DNA of 64,000 nucleotides from Sphingomonas sp. TREG-RG-20F-R18-01. GTDB taxonomy: Bacteria; Pseudomonadota; Alphaproteobacteria; Sphingomonadales; Sphingomonadaceae. A program made the translations under genes and the position numbers. This document shows positions 29,635 to 38,530 of the stretch, piece by piece; within the stretch, counting starts at the first letter, position 1; each line of letters begins with the position of its first letter. The notes beneath the pieces were generated by a model. The model worked only from the letters and a program-made list of their open reading frames with translations. It had not been told where the DNA came from and did not search any database. The stretch is from the NCBI RefSeq assembly GCF_022662475.1, contig NZ_JAKNQQ010000005.1:62001-126000 (forward strand). The letters run 5' to 3'.

Positions 29635-29663
29635 AATCCTGTCGTCTCGCAAACAGGTCGCCC

Positions 29664-30029
29664 TCAGGCGGCCTGGGGCAGAGCCGCCTTCGCCTGCGCG
29701 ATGATGGCGCTGAATGCGGCACCCTCGTGCATCGCGAGATCCGCAAGGACCTTGCGGTCAAGTTCGACGCCAGCGAGCTTCAGGCCATGCATGAAGACGC
29801 CGTAGGTCAGACCCTCGACGCGGACCGCTGCGTTGATACGCTGGATCCACAGAGCCCGGAAGTTGCGCTTCTTAACCTTGCGGTCGCGATACGCATACTG
29901 GCCGGCCTTCTCGACGGCCTGACGGGCGATACGAATCGTGTTCTTGCGACGGCCATAATAGCCCTTCGCCAGATTGAGGATCCGCTTGTGCTTTGCGTGG
30001 GTGGTTACACCCCGTTTTACGCGTGCCAT
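29664..30029 (-). CDS. rplT: 50S ribosomal protein L20
   Basis: A 121-residue ribosomal assembly protein. It starts [18 protein letters not shown], with the universal [22 protein letters not shown] and [14 protein letters not shown] motifs. It follows rpmI by 17 bases, forming the usual L35-L20 operon; infC is not present upstream here. Confidence 0.98.
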   Translation of the reverse strand: MARVKRGVTTHAKHKRILNLAKGYYGRRKNTIRIARQAVEKAGQYAYRDRKVKKRNFRALWIQRINAAVRVEGLTYGVFMHGLKLAGVELDRKVLADLAMHEGAAFSAIIAQAKAALPQAA

Positions 30030-30046
30030 TCTCTAATTCCTTCCGC

Positions 30047-30250
30047 TCAGCCGAGACCGTAGGGCGCCCACGCCTTGACGGCGGCGGTATCTGCCTTGGA
30101 CAGCACCTTGGTGCGGCGGTTCTGGCGGATGTACTTGGCGTTGTGGCTCATCAGACGGTGACGCTTGCCAGCGACGCCATGCTTCAACAGGCCGGATGCG
30201 GTGAGCTTGAAGCGCTTCTTGACGCCGCTCTTCGTCTTGAGTTTGGGCAT
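30047..30250 (-). CDS. rpmI: 50S ribosomal protein L35
   Basis: A 67-residue basic ribosomal protein. It starts MPKLKTKSGVKKRFKLTASG and ends with KVLSKADTAAVKAWAPYGLG, matching L35 over its whole length. It is the first gene of the rpmI-rplT operon and is divergent from the AsmA-like gene, with about 165 bases between them. Confidence 0.97.
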   Translation of the reverse strand: MPKLKTKSGVKKRFKLTASGLLKHGVAGKRHRLMSHNAKYIRQNRRTKVLSKADTAAVKAWAPYGLG

Positions 30251-30416
30251 TTTCGTCCTTTCAGTTTTGCGACGATCTATGAACGGCCACGGCAGCCCAT
30301 ACCGGCCGGGCAGTTCCTCTTACTCGCAGGAAAGCGGGCGCATACCCGCACCCTTGTGAAAACGCAACCTCGGATGCGCGGAGGAACGATTACGCTAGGC
30401 GAACGGTTTGGCAGCG

Positions 30417-32540
30417 ATGGACGCCGCCCCTTATCCGCCCGCTCAAGCGACCCCGGCACCAGCAGCGTCCCCGCCGCGCCGACGGCGATGGTGGCGGATC
30501 GTCCGCAACACGCTGATCGGCCTCGTCGTCGCGCTGTTTCTGGCGTGGCTGGTGCTCTACATTACCAAGGGTCGGTTCCTGAAGGGTCCGTTCGAGCGAA
30601 TCGTCTCTTCGGCGACGTCGCGGCAGGTGAAGGTGGCGGGCGACTTCCAGCTCTATTTCGACCCGATCACGATCCATTTCCGCGCCGACGGGATGACGAT
30701 CTCCAACCCTGCCTACACCTCCAGGCCGAACCTGTTCGAGGCCAAGCGGCTCGATTCGCGAATCGCACCGCTGTCGCTGCTGTTCGGGAAACGCCATTTC
30801 TACACGCTCGACCTGACGGACAGCGCGGTCGACCTCGAATGGAATGCCGCGCATACGCACAACAGCTGGACGTTCAGCGAAAAGAAGGGCGGCAAGCCGC
30901 TCGCCTTCCCCCGGATCGACGTTGCGACCGTGGCTGGCACGACGCTTCGCTATATCGATCCGCGGATGCGGCTGCGCACCGATCTCGCGTTCCAGACGAT
31001 CACCTCGACCAATGCGCAGATCGGCAAGTCGGTCCGCTTCACCGGGTCCGGCCAAGTCCGCAACACGCCGTTCACGCTGGCGGGCGCGCTGCTGTCGCCA
31101 GACGCCACGGTCGCGCGCGGCCAGAACAAGCTAACGATGACCGCCGACGCCGCGCACAACCACATTACGGTTGCGGGGACGCTGCCGAGCCTCGCCGATA
31201 TCGAGAATGTCCCGCTGACCGTCTCATCACGCGGGCGCAACCTCGCCGAGCTGCTCGACATCATCGGCGTGGCCGTCCCGCGCAGCCGCACCTACCACGT
31301 CAACGCGATCCTGACGCAGAGCGGTACGACCTATGCCTTCACCAAGCTGACCGGCCGGTTCGGCGACAGCGATCTGGCGGGCGCGTTCACGGTGGAGAAT
31401 ATCGAGCCGCGCCTCCACATCGGCGCGACGCTGACGACGCGCAAGCTCGACATCATCGATGCGGCGCCGTTCATCGGCTACAATCCGGACATCGTCGCGA
31501 CCCAGGGCGCCGTCGCCGCCGCCGCCAGCACCGGGGCGGCACCCGAGCGCATCCTCCCCAACGCTGCCATCCCGGTCGAGACGTTCAAGAATTTCAACGC
31601 CGATCTCCATTACAAGATCGGGGTCGTGCGCTCGAAGAATGTCCCCGTCTCCAACATCGACCTGACGCTCTCGCTGAAGGACAGCCTGCTCAAGCTGTCG
31701 CCGCTGACGTTCGTGATGGCGCGCGGCAATGTCGCCGCTGACATCACCTTCGATGCCCGTCGTCGTCCGGCGCACGATACATATGACATTCGTTTGTCGC
31801 CGACCCCGATGGGCCGGCTGCTGGCAGGCTATGGCGTGATCGAATCGGGGACGACGGGCGTGGTGAAAGGCCGCATCGCACTCACTGGCGACGGCGACAC
31901 GCTCCACGATTCACTGGCGAGTTCGCACGGGCGGATTGCCTTCGTGATGCCCGGCGGCACCTTCTCGGCCCGCAACGTCCAGCTGTCCGAGCTCGATATC
32001 GGCACCTTCGCGCAAAAGCTGTTCCAGGGGAAGCTCAAGGAGCCGGTCAAGATCAATTGCGGGCTGATCGGGTTCAGCGTGCGCGGCGGGGTGGCGGCGG
32101 CGGATCCGATCCTGATCGACACCGAAAAGAACGTGATCGCCGGCCGTGGCGGCTTCAGCTTCCGTGACGAGCATCTCGACCTGGTGTTCCGGGCGGATGG
32201 CAAGCGGATCAGCCTGTTCTCGGCCCAATCACCCGTGGGTCTGGTGGGGTCGTTCGCCAAGCCCGGGATCAACGTCGTAACGCCGCAGTTGCTGGAACGT
32301 GCGGGCGCTGCGGCGGGGCTCAGCCTGGTGGCGACGCCGGTGGCGGGGCTGCTGGCATTCGTCGATGTGGGCGATGCGAAGGCCGCGCAATGCGGCCCGA
32401 TCCTTGCCGCTGCTCCCGCCAGCGCGCAGCGCACGACCAAGGGCCAGCCGCGCGACGACGTCGGGCATGGCACCACGGCGACGGCGGAGAAGGACAAGTC
32501 GGGCAAGGCGCCGCGGAAGAAGTTTCTGGGGATTTTCTGA
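30417..32540 (+). CDS. AsmA-family envelope protein
   Basis: A 707-residue protein with a Pro/Ala-rich cytoplasmic start, one transmembrane helix (about 28-50, TLIGLVVALFLAWLVLYI), and a long periplasmic region. The AsmA N-terminal pattern GRFLKGPFERIVSSATSRQVKVAGDFQL and a C-terminal AsmA block (GVVKGRIALTGDGDTLHDSLASSHGRIAF) are present. Relatives are bridge-like proteins linked to phospholipid transport between membranes and to outer-membrane assembly. The ATG at 30417 is preferred to a TTG at 30408. A REP-like element follows the gene. Confidence 0.88.
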   Translation: MDAAPYPPAQATPAPAASPPRRRRWWRIVRNTLIGLVVALFLAWLVLYITKGRFLKGPFERIVSSATSRQVKVAGDFQLYFDPITIHFRADGMTISNPAYTSRPNLFEAKRLDSRIAPLSLLFGKRHFYTLDLTDSAVDLEWNAAHTHNSWTFSEKKGGKPLAFPRIDVATVAGTTLRYIDPRMRLRTDLAFQTITSTNAQIGKSVRFTGSGQVRNTPFTLAGALLSPDATVARGQNKLTMTADAAHNHITVAGTLPSLADIENVPLTVSSRGRNLAELLDIIGVAVPRSRTYHVNAILTQSGTTYAFTKLTGRFGDSDLAGAFTVENIEPRLHIGATLTTRKLDIIDAAPFIGYNPDIVATQGAVAAAASTGAAPERILPNAAIPVETFKNFNADLHYKIGVVRSKNVPVSNIDLTLSLKDSLLKLSPLTFVMARGNVAADITFDARRRPAHDTYDIRLSPTPMGRLLAGYGVIESGTTGVVKGRIALTGDGDTLHDSLASSHGRIAFVMPGGTFSARNVQLSELDIGTFAQKLFQGKLKEPVKINCGLIGFSVRGGVAAADPILIDTEKNVIAGRGGFSFRDEHLDLVFRADGKRISLFSAQSPVGLVGSFAKPGINVVTPQLLERAGAAAGLSLVATPVAGLLAFVDVGDAKAAQCGPILAAAPASAQRTTKGQPRDDVGHGTTATAEKDKSGKAPRKKFLGIF

Positions 32541-32567
32541 CGCGCGCGTGACGCCGACCGATCGTCA

Positions 32568-32674
32568 CCCCGGCGAAGGCCGCGGCCGCCACGTAAAGGG
32601 GGCAAAACCGGCGATACCGCACCCAGCCGTCTCGCCGCGCCCGGATAACCACACGGCCCCGGCCTTCGCCGGGG
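32568..32674. repeat. REP-like inverted-repeat element (diverged interior)
   Basis: Arms CCCCGGCGAAGGCCGCGG and CCCCGGCCTTCGCCGGGG flank an interior unlike the other copies. It lies between the convergent ends of the AsmA-like and hisN genes. Confidence 0.78.
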
Positions 32675-32690
32675 TGACGGGAACCGTCTC

Positions 32691-33476
32691 TCAATGCCCG
32701 CCGCGGCAGGCCAGCGCCTCGAGGATATCCTCGATCCGCGCCGGATCCCCCGCCGCCACGACTTCGCCGACGCTGTCCGCGGTTAGCGGGTCGCCCGCCC
32801 AGTCGCACATGCGCCCGCCCGCACCCTCGACGATCGGCACCAGCGCGGCGAAGTCGTGCAGCTTCAGTTCGGCTTCGACCACCACGTCGAGCCATCCGCT
32901 CGCGACACAACCGTAATTGTAGCAGTCCCCGCCCAGCACCGTGCTGCGCACCCCCGCGTCGAGATGTTCGAACGCGTGCAACTGATCGTCTTGGAACAGC
33001 GCGGGCGAGGTCGTGGCGAGCAACGCCTCGCTGAGCGCGGAACAGCGCCGCGTGACGGCGGGCTTCCCATTGAACAGCGTCGGCTTGCCGGTCGTCCCGA
33101 CCCAGCGTTCGCCGATGATCGGCTGGTCGAGTACGCCGAGCATCGGCCACCCCTCGACCACCAGCGCGATCAGCGTCCCGAAGATCGGCCGACCGGAGAT
33201 GAACGCGCGCGTCCCGTCGATCGGGTCGAGCACCCAGGCGCGGCCCGATGTCCCCTCGCGCACGCCATATTCCTCGCCGATGATCGCGTCGTCGGGGAAC
33301 GTCCACTCGATCAGCGCGCGCATCGCCGCCTCGGCGGCGCGGTCGGCGAGCGTCACGGGCGAGGCGTCGCCTTTCATTTCGAGCCCCTGCTCGTTTCGCC
33401 AATATGGGCGGATCGCGGCGCCCGCGGCATCGGCGAGCGCGGCGGCAAGGGCGAGATCGGATTCGGTAATACGCAT
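32691..33476 (-). CDS. hisN: Histidinol-phosphatase (inositol monophosphatase family)
   Basis: A 261-residue magnesium-dependent phosphatase. Metal ligands are in IIGEEYGVREG (first Glu), WVLDPIDGTRAFISGRP (DPIDGT), and LKLHDFAALVPIVEGAGG (replacing the usual WDxAA). This set, and the arginine-aspartate pattern, fit the HisN subgroup used for histidine synthesis in Actinobacteria and many alphaproteobacteria, instead of inositol-1-phosphatase proper. The ATG at 33476 directly precedes the first helix. It is divergent from pldA, 80 bases apart. Confidence 0.88.
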   Translation of the reverse strand: MRITESDLALAAALADAAGAAIRPYWRNEQGLEMKGDASPVTLADRAAEAAMRALIEWTFPDDAIIGEEYGVREGTSGRAWVLDPIDGTRAFISGRPIFGTLIALVVEGWPMLGVLDQPIIGERWVGTTGKPTLFNGKPAVTRRCSALSEALLATTSPALFQDDQLHAFEHLDAGVRSTVLGGDCYNYGCVASGWLDVVVEAELKLHDFAALVPIVEGAGGRMCDWAGDPLTADSVGEVVAAGDPARIEDILEALACRGGH

Positions 33477-33556
33477 GCGGCCTGCGTAATCCCGCTGGCG
33501 GGAATCCGCCAGTCTTGCCAAAGTATCCGTGGATTGGGACCGCAAGGGGGACGACG

Positions 33557-34672
33557 ATGCGGACACGGGATCTTGCGCTCGCCGGGAGCCTGCTGGGGGG
33601 GAGCCTGCTCGGGGGGCTCGCTGCTGCGCCGGCCACGGCGCAGTTGCGCCCGCTGCTCGATCCTCCCGCCTCGGCCGAAGCGGCACGCGCCGGGGTCGAA
33701 GTCTATGTCCTCAACGAAAGCCAGACCGCGCAGCCCGCGCAGGGTCCCGCCGAGATCGAGACGATCGCGCAGGACGGTACGCGGTTGCGCCTGGTCGCTG
33801 CGCCGGACGCCGCCGCCACCGTCGCGCCTGGCGGGTTCGCGCGGCTGCAATATCGTCTGGCGACATCCTATCCGGTCGCCACGGCGCCACGGGACCCGGA
33901 CCATGCGCCGACGGCGCTTGCGGCCGCCACGCCGTCCCGCACCGTCCCCGCGACCGGCGAAAGCGTCATTGCCACGTCGCGCGGCGGGTCGGGGGCGTTT
34001 GTCGACCGACTGCGCCCCTATGCGCCGACCTATGCGGTCATGGGCGCGGGCAATTCGGGAACGAAGATATCGGCCAGCTTCGATTTTCGCCTGCTCGGCC
34101 GCGACGACGGACCCCATCTGGACTTCGCCTACACACACACCTTCTTCCTGGCCACGGACCGGCCGTCCGCCCCGCTCACTGCGCAGGGGTTCGCCCCCGA
34201 AGTGTTCCTCGACCTCCCCATCGATCCCAGCCTGACCATCGGCGGCGGGTATCGTCATGATTCGAACGGTGGCGGCGTCACCAATTCGGTCGACGTGAAT
34301 CGATTCTACCTGCGGGCAAACAAGGTCATTCCGCTCGGTCACCGCTGGACCGTCGGCATTGCCCCGATGGTTTGGGGCTATTTCGGCGACCAGGGACTGG
34401 CCCCCGATCTCGATCGGTACTGGGGCTATGGCGCCCTCGCAGTCTCGATCGGCCAGCGCGACGGGATCAAGATCGCCGTGACCGGCCGCAGGAATCCGGT
34501 GACCGGCAAGGGCAGCACCGAAAGCTTCGTGTCTTATCCGCTCGCGCGGATCAGCCAGAAGCTGCCGCATATCTATCTGTTCGGCGATTTTTTCGCGGGA
34601 TATGGCGAAACGCTGATCGCCTATGACCGGATCGTCAACCACGCGCGCTTCGGGATTGCGGTAACGCGGTAA
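33557..34672 (+). CDS. pldA: Outer-membrane phospholipase A (OMPLA/PldA family)
   Basis: A 371-residue outer-membrane beta-barrel lipase with a signal peptide (about 1-28). The active-site motif YRHDSNGGG gives His234 and Ser236, and Asn248 lies in DVNRFYLRAN. The Ser-to-Asn spacing of 12 is the same as in E. coli OMPLA (S144 and N156), and Ser244 matches calcium-ligand S152. The E. coli Arg147 position is Gly here. Residues about 30-150 form an extra N-terminal region not found in the short enzyme. AAGGGGG precedes the ATG at 33557. Confidence 0.88.
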   Translation: MRTRDLALAGSLLGGSLLGGLAAAPATAQLRPLLDPPASAEAARAGVEVYVLNESQTAQPAQGPAEIETIAQDGTRLRLVAAPDAAATVAPGGFARLQYRLATSYPVATAPRDPDHAPTALAAATPSRTVPATGESVIATSRGGSGAFVDRLRPYAPTYAVMGAGNSGTKISASFDFRLLGRDDGPHLDFAYTHTFFLATDRPSAPLTAQGFAPEVFLDLPIDPSLTIGGGYRHDSNGGGVTNSVDVNRFYLRANKVIPLGHRWTVGIAPMVWGYFGDQGLAPDLDRYWGYGALAVSIGQRDGIKIAVTGRRNPVTGKGSTESFVSYPLARISQKLPHIYLFGDFFAGYGETLIAYDRIVNHARFGIAVTR

Positions 34673-34795
34673 ATGCCTCGAATACCGGCATCGTTACGCC
34701 GTCGGTCACTCTATTTTAGCAGTTTGGGGCCTAGGCCTTCGACGACAGGCAGCGCCGCGATCCGTCGGCGCAAAGGGCAAGGGGCAGTTCGAGCG

Positions 34796-35815
34796 ATGGC
34801 TACGGCAAGGGAGGCACGACTGGCAACGGTCGAGTACCGCGCCGACCAGGTGTTCGACCGCATCGGTCGGTTCCTGGCGCAGCACCGGTTGAGTCCGGAC
34901 CCGCTCCATTACGCTTTTGCGTATCGGGTGATCAGCCAGCCCGCTGGCGTGTTGGCGCAATCGGTGGCCGCGTTGACCGAAGGCGGCATCCGGCTGACCG
35001 CGCGCGATATCGAGAAGCTCGGCGGTCAAGTCGCGACCGGTGCGACCCCGGACATTCCGGATGCCACGGATGCGGTCGAAGGGCTCGTCGCGCAGACGCA
35101 GATGCACGTCGAGGGCTTTACCGACATGATGCACGCGATCCGGACCGAAACGCAGGATTTTGGCCGGGATCTCGCGGCCAGTGCCAATGCGATGCGCGCG
35201 AGCGACAGTGCCGGCGACATCGTTCGCCTGACCGGCGTCATGCTGGACCGGGTGCAATCCGCCGAAACCCGCCTCGCCGCGGCTACGCACGAGGCGGAGG
35301 AGCTGCGGTTGAAGCTGGAAGAGGCGCGCAGCAACGCCCGCTGCGATCCCCTGACCGACCTGCCCAACCGACGCGCCTTCGAGGAAAGCTTCGCCAAGCA
35401 CATGCAGGCGGGCGACGCCGTGTGCCTGGCGGTGTGCGACGTCGACCGGTTCAAGCGCGTCAACGATCGCTTCGGCCACTCCGTCGGCGACCGCGTCCTG
35501 AAGGCGATTGCCGAGGCGCTGACGACCGCTTGCCCGGGCCACATGGTGGCGCGCTACGGTGGCGAGGAATTCACCGTCCTGTTCGTCGGCACGACGCTCG
35601 ACGACGCCTATGCCACGCTGGAACGCGCGCGCGACGTGGTGGCGGACAAACGGTATCGTCTGCGCGAATCGGACGAGCCGCTGGGTGCGGTGACGTTCTC
35701 GGCGGGCATTACCGAGGCCAAGCCAGGCGAGTTCCTCGGCTCCGTCTTCGGCCGCGCCGACAAGCTGTTGTACACCGCAAAAGACAATGGCCGGAACCAG
35801 ATCCGTCGCCTTTAG
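34796..35815 (+). CDS. Diguanylate cyclase (GGDEF domain)
   Basis: A 339-residue soluble protein. Residues 1-150 are a helical region of the kind found before cytosolic GGDEF domains, then a short coiled-coil (about 160-180) and the GGDEF domain from DPLTDLPNRRAFEES. The active-site motif is RYGGEEF (255-259), so it should make cyclic di-GMP. The four residues where the RxxD inhibitory site would sit (246-249) read CPGH, so this feedback site is missing. The ATG at 34796 with AGGGGC upstream is preferred. Cyclic di-GMP could act through the PilZ protein near the window end. Confidence 0.88.
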   Translation: MATAREARLATVEYRADQVFDRIGRFLAQHRLSPDPLHYAFAYRVISQPAGVLAQSVAALTEGGIRLTARDIEKLGGQVATGATPDIPDATDAVEGLVAQTQMHVEGFTDMMHAIRTETQDFGRDLAASANAMRASDSAGDIVRLTGVMLDRVQSAETRLAAATHEAEELRLKLEEARSNARCDPLTDLPNRRAFEESFAKHMQAGDAVCLAVCDVDRFKRVNDRFGHSVGDRVLKAIAEALTTACPGHMVARYGGEEFTVLFVGTTLDDAYATLERARDVVADKRYRLRESDEPLGAVTFSAGITEAKPGEFLGSVFGRADKLLYTAKDNGRNQIRRL

Positions 35816-35911
35816 GATTCTACGCCGATCGTTGGTGCTTTGAACCACACCACCCAGGGCACTGTAGGCTGAAAAGTGCCTAAACACCTCTAAAACAACG
35901 AATTATGAAAG

Positions 35912-35927
35912 TGGCACGCTCCCTGCA
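35912..35927 (+). promoter_or_regulatory. Sigma-54 (RpoN) promoter
   Basis: TGGCACGCTCCCTGCA matches the -24/-12 consensus (TGGCACG-N4-TTGCA) with the correct GG-to-GC spacing and only one mismatch. Transcription would start near 35938, giving a 48-base leader before the 36-aa ORF. Confidence 0.72.
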
Positions 35928-35985
35928 AACGAAGGGATATCGGCGATCGGATGGTCCGCATTGCCAATCCAAAGGGAGATTTGTC

Positions 35986-36096
35986 ATGTCGATCCGTTTC
36001 GAAGCCCTCCAGCGCGTTGCTTTCTCGCTCGTCGCCGCGCTCGTGCTCACCACCGTGCTCGCGTCGACGGCCGTGTCGGTCGCGCCACTCGCCTGA
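35986..36096 (+). CDS. 36-residue membrane peptide under a sigma-54 promoter
   Basis: The ORF starts at an ATG with AAGGGAG nine bases upstream. It begins MSIRFEALQRVAFSLVAALV and continues with a hydrophobic helix (LTTVLASTAVSVAPLA). The composition is that of a signal-like or single-pass membrane peptide. Its placement 60 bases behind a near-perfect sigma-54 promoter makes it a likely regulated gene. It could be a stress peptide linked to a phage-shock-type (PspF) response, which is a guess; no homologue can be named. Confidence 0.65.
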   Translation: MSIRFEALQRVAFSLVAALVLTTVLASTAVSVAPLA

Positions 36097-36187
36097 TCCG
36101 GCGGGCATTGCCAACATGCTTGGATTACCGCGACTTTTGCACTGACAAGCGTTTCGCCGCACGCTAGCCTCGGGCGAGAGGTTGCAC

Positions 36188-37627
36188 ATGGCCCGAAACC
36201 GCACGCCCGTCACGACACTGACCCTTGCCGCGCTGCTGTCCGCCTGCAGCGGCGGCGGCGGGGGGTCGACGACAAGCGCGACGGTCACGCCGACGCCCAC
36301 CCCGGCAGCGACAACGGCGGGGTGTTCGCTGCGCGACCGGCAGGACTGGGCCGCGGCGCAATTGCGCGAATGGTATCTGTTCCCGGACACCCTGCCCGCG
36401 GCATTGGATCCGACACCCTATTCAACCGTCGGCGACTATGTCGACGCGCTCACTGCGACCGCGCGGTCTCAGCGCAAGGACCGCTATTTCACCTATCTGA
36501 CGTCGATCGCGTCGGAAGATGCCTTTTACGCGTCCGGTGCGAGCGCCGGTTTCGGCTTCCGCCTCTCCTACGACAGCACCGCGCGGCGGGTTTTCATTGC
36601 CGAAACCTTCGAGGGCACGGCGGCGTCCGCAGCGGGTATCGATCGCGGGGCGGAGATCGTCGCGATCGGCACGTCCGCTGGTGACCTGCGGACGGTCGAT
36701 GCGATCATCGCCGCGCAAGGCACCGCGGGCGTCACTACCGCGCTCGGCCCGAATACGACCGGCATCGCGCGCCTGTTGCGAATCACCGATTCGAGCGGCA
36801 CGCGGGACGTGACGCTCGCCAAGACCGATTATGCGCTCACACCGGTGTCCAGCCGCTACGGCGCGCAGATCATTACCGATGGCGGCCAACAGATCGGCTA
36901 CATCAACCTGCGGAGCTTCATTTCGACCGCCGACCCCGCCCTGCGTGCCGCCTTTGCACGGTTCAAGACGGCCGGGATCAGCAATGTCATCGTGGACGTG
37001 CGCTACAATGGCGGGGGCCTGGTTTCGATCGCGGAGCTGATGGCGAACCTGCTCGGCGGCGCTCGCTCCGGTAGCGACGTGATCGACTATACGACCTTCC
37101 GGCCGGAAAAGTCCGCCAGCAATGTCACCGCCTTCTTTGCCCCCCAGCCACAATCGATCGCCCCCACCCGGATCGCGTTCATCGGGACCGGCGGGACCGC
37201 ATCGGCCAGCGAACTCGTGATCGCGCAGGCCATTCCGTACTTTCATGCCAACGCTGCACTGATCGGCACCAATACCTACGGAAAGCCGGTCGGACAGATC
37301 GCGCTGGATCGCGCGCAATGCGACGATCGGCTCCGCGTCATCGCCTTCGCTCTTCAGAACGCAGCCCGGCAAGGCGCATATTATGACGGGCTGGCGAACA
37401 TCGTCGAGGCGAGTTGCCAGGCCAGCGACGATCTCACTCATCCGCTCGGGGACTCACAAGAGGCATCGACCCGCGCGGCGCTCAACTATCTTGCCGGAAA
37501 GAGTTGCCCGGCCATTGCCGCTGGCACGCAAGGCACCCTGGCGTTGCGGGCAAGCGCGACCACGCGAGAATTGCTAACGCCCGAACGCCCCGACACGACG
37601 CAACGCGAGGTGCCGGGGGCGTTCTAG
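36188..37627 (+). CDS. S41-family peptidase, lipoprotein
   Basis: A 479-residue C-terminal-processing-type protease. A lipoprotein signal ends with LLSACSG, followed by a Gly/Ser/Thr-rich linker. A PDZ-like region (about 120-210, SAGFGFRLSYDS, AGIDRGAEIVAIG) precedes the S41 domain. The catalytic serine is in GTGGTASASELVIA and the lysine in YGKPVGQIALD. The start is ATG 36188, with GAGAGG six bases upstream. It probably acts in the periplasm on unknown substrates. Confidence 0.87.
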   Translation: MARNRTPVTTLTLAALLSACSGGGGGSTTSATVTPTPTPAATTAGCSLRDRQDWAAAQLREWYLFPDTLPAALDPTPYSTVGDYVDALTATARSQRKDRYFTYLTSIASEDAFYASGASAGFGFRLSYDSTARRVFIAETFEGTAASAAGIDRGAEIVAIGTSAGDLRTVDAIIAAQGTAGVTTALGPNTTGIARLLRITDSSGTRDVTLAKTDYALTPVSSRYGAQIITDGGQQIGYINLRSFISTADPALRAAFARFKTAGISNVIVDVRYNGGGLVSIAELMANLLGGARSGSDVIDYTTFRPEKSASNVTAFFAPQPQSIAPTRIAFIGTGGTASASELVIAQAIPYFHANAALIGTNTYGKPVGQIALDRAQCDDRLRVIAFALQNAARQGAYYDGLANIVEASCQASDDLTHPLGDSQEASTRAALNYLAGKSCPAIAAGTQGTLALRASATTRELLTPERPDTTQREVPGAF

Positions 37628-37640
37628 TCAAACCGTTGGG

Positions 37641-38156
37641 TCAGGCGGTCGCCGCCTCGGCCTTCGGGTTGGTCTTGCTGGTCGCCATCTTCGTCAGCTT
37701 GTCGTCGGTCGCATATTCCTCGTCGAGCGTTTCCTGGAGGATCGCCGCGATCTGGTCGCGACCGAGCTGCTTCGACCAGGCGATCAGCGTACCGTAGCGC
37801 GTAATCTCATAATGCTCGACCGCCTGCGCAGAGGCGATCAGGGCCGCGTCGAGCACGGCCTTGTCGGCGATTTCGCCAGCGACCTCGTTGGCTTCCTTGA
37901 TGATCCCCTCGATCGCGGGGCAGGTCGCGCCCTTCGGCTGTTCGCCGAGCAGGTCGAAAACCTGTTCGAGGCGGCGAATCTGACCTTCGGTCTCGAGCAG
38001 ATGCGTTTGGAAACCGCTCTTGAGACCGGCGTCCGTCGCCTTGTCGATCATCTTCGGCAGCGCCTTGGTGATCTGGTTCTCGGCATAATAGACGTCCTGC
38101 AGCTGATGCAGGAAAAGATCCTCGAAGGTAACGATATCCTTGGTGAACAAGCCCAT
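37641..38156 (-). CDS. Ferritin-like DUF892 (YciE/YciF-type) protein
   Basis: A 171-residue helical protein. It begins with FEDLFLHQLQDVYYAENQITKALPKMI and has a second half EHYEITRYGTLIAWSKQLG with Glu and His in metal-ligand spacing, matching the YciE/YciF ferritin-like family. Family members are stress-induced. The C-terminal tail is Lys/Thr-rich. GAGGAGA precedes the ATG at 38156 by seven bases. It converges on the S41 peptidase gene. Confidence 0.9.
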   Translation of the reverse strand: MGLFTKDIVTFEDLFLHQLQDVYYAENQITKALPKMIDKATDAGLKSGFQTHLLETEGQIRRLEQVFDLLGEQPKGATCPAIEGIIKEANEVAGEIADKAVLDAALIASAQAVEHYEITRYGTLIAWSKQLGRDQIAAILQETLDEEYATDDKLTKMATSKTNPKAEAATA

Positions 38157-38401
38157 GTCGTGTCTCCTCGAAAACAGTGCCGGACCTGGCGCCGATTGAT
38201 GGGGGGGTAGCCGGACGCGAGGGGTGGCACGTCCGGCTTGTTCGTCAAACGGGCGGACCACGGGGTGGTTGCGTGGCGGGTCCTGAAATGATGCTAACAT
38301 CGGTCAACCTGCGGGATCGGCGCGACGAACCGAATTGATGCCGCCATATGGGCGTCTTCGCGCTAGAAGGCTGCGGGCCTTCCGCCCCTGAGGTATGTCC
38401 G

Positions 38402-38530
38402 ATGGCGAAAAGCCAGAAGAAGTCGAACAAGGAAACACGCAAGCCCAAGGCCGAAAAGGCGCCGAAGGCGAATGCGTCCAACCCGACCACCAAGGGTCAG
38501 CCCGTCGCGATGGTCAACATCAAGGGATGA
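38402..38530 (+). CDS. Lysine-rich small protein, 42 aa
   Basis: A basic peptide starting MAKSQKKSNKETRKPKAEKA, with no hydrophobic stretch, and ending GQPVAMVNIKG. It looks like a nucleic-acid or RNA-binding small protein found in many alphaproteobacteria, without known function. It overlaps the next gene by four bases (ATGA), so they are coupled. Confidence 0.65.
   Translation: MAKSQKKSNKETRKPKAEKAPKANASNPTTKGQPVAMVNIKG

Larger units (their letters stand above)
29327..29663. other. Gap between rplT and pheS: repeat, terminator, likely pheS promoter
   Basis: This 337-base stretch has no gene. From rplT outward it holds the rplT terminator (29602-29634), an inverted-repeat element of a second family (29461-29553), and about 130 bases that must contain the pheS promoter. 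No phenylalanine-rich leader peptide was seen. Confidence 0.5.
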
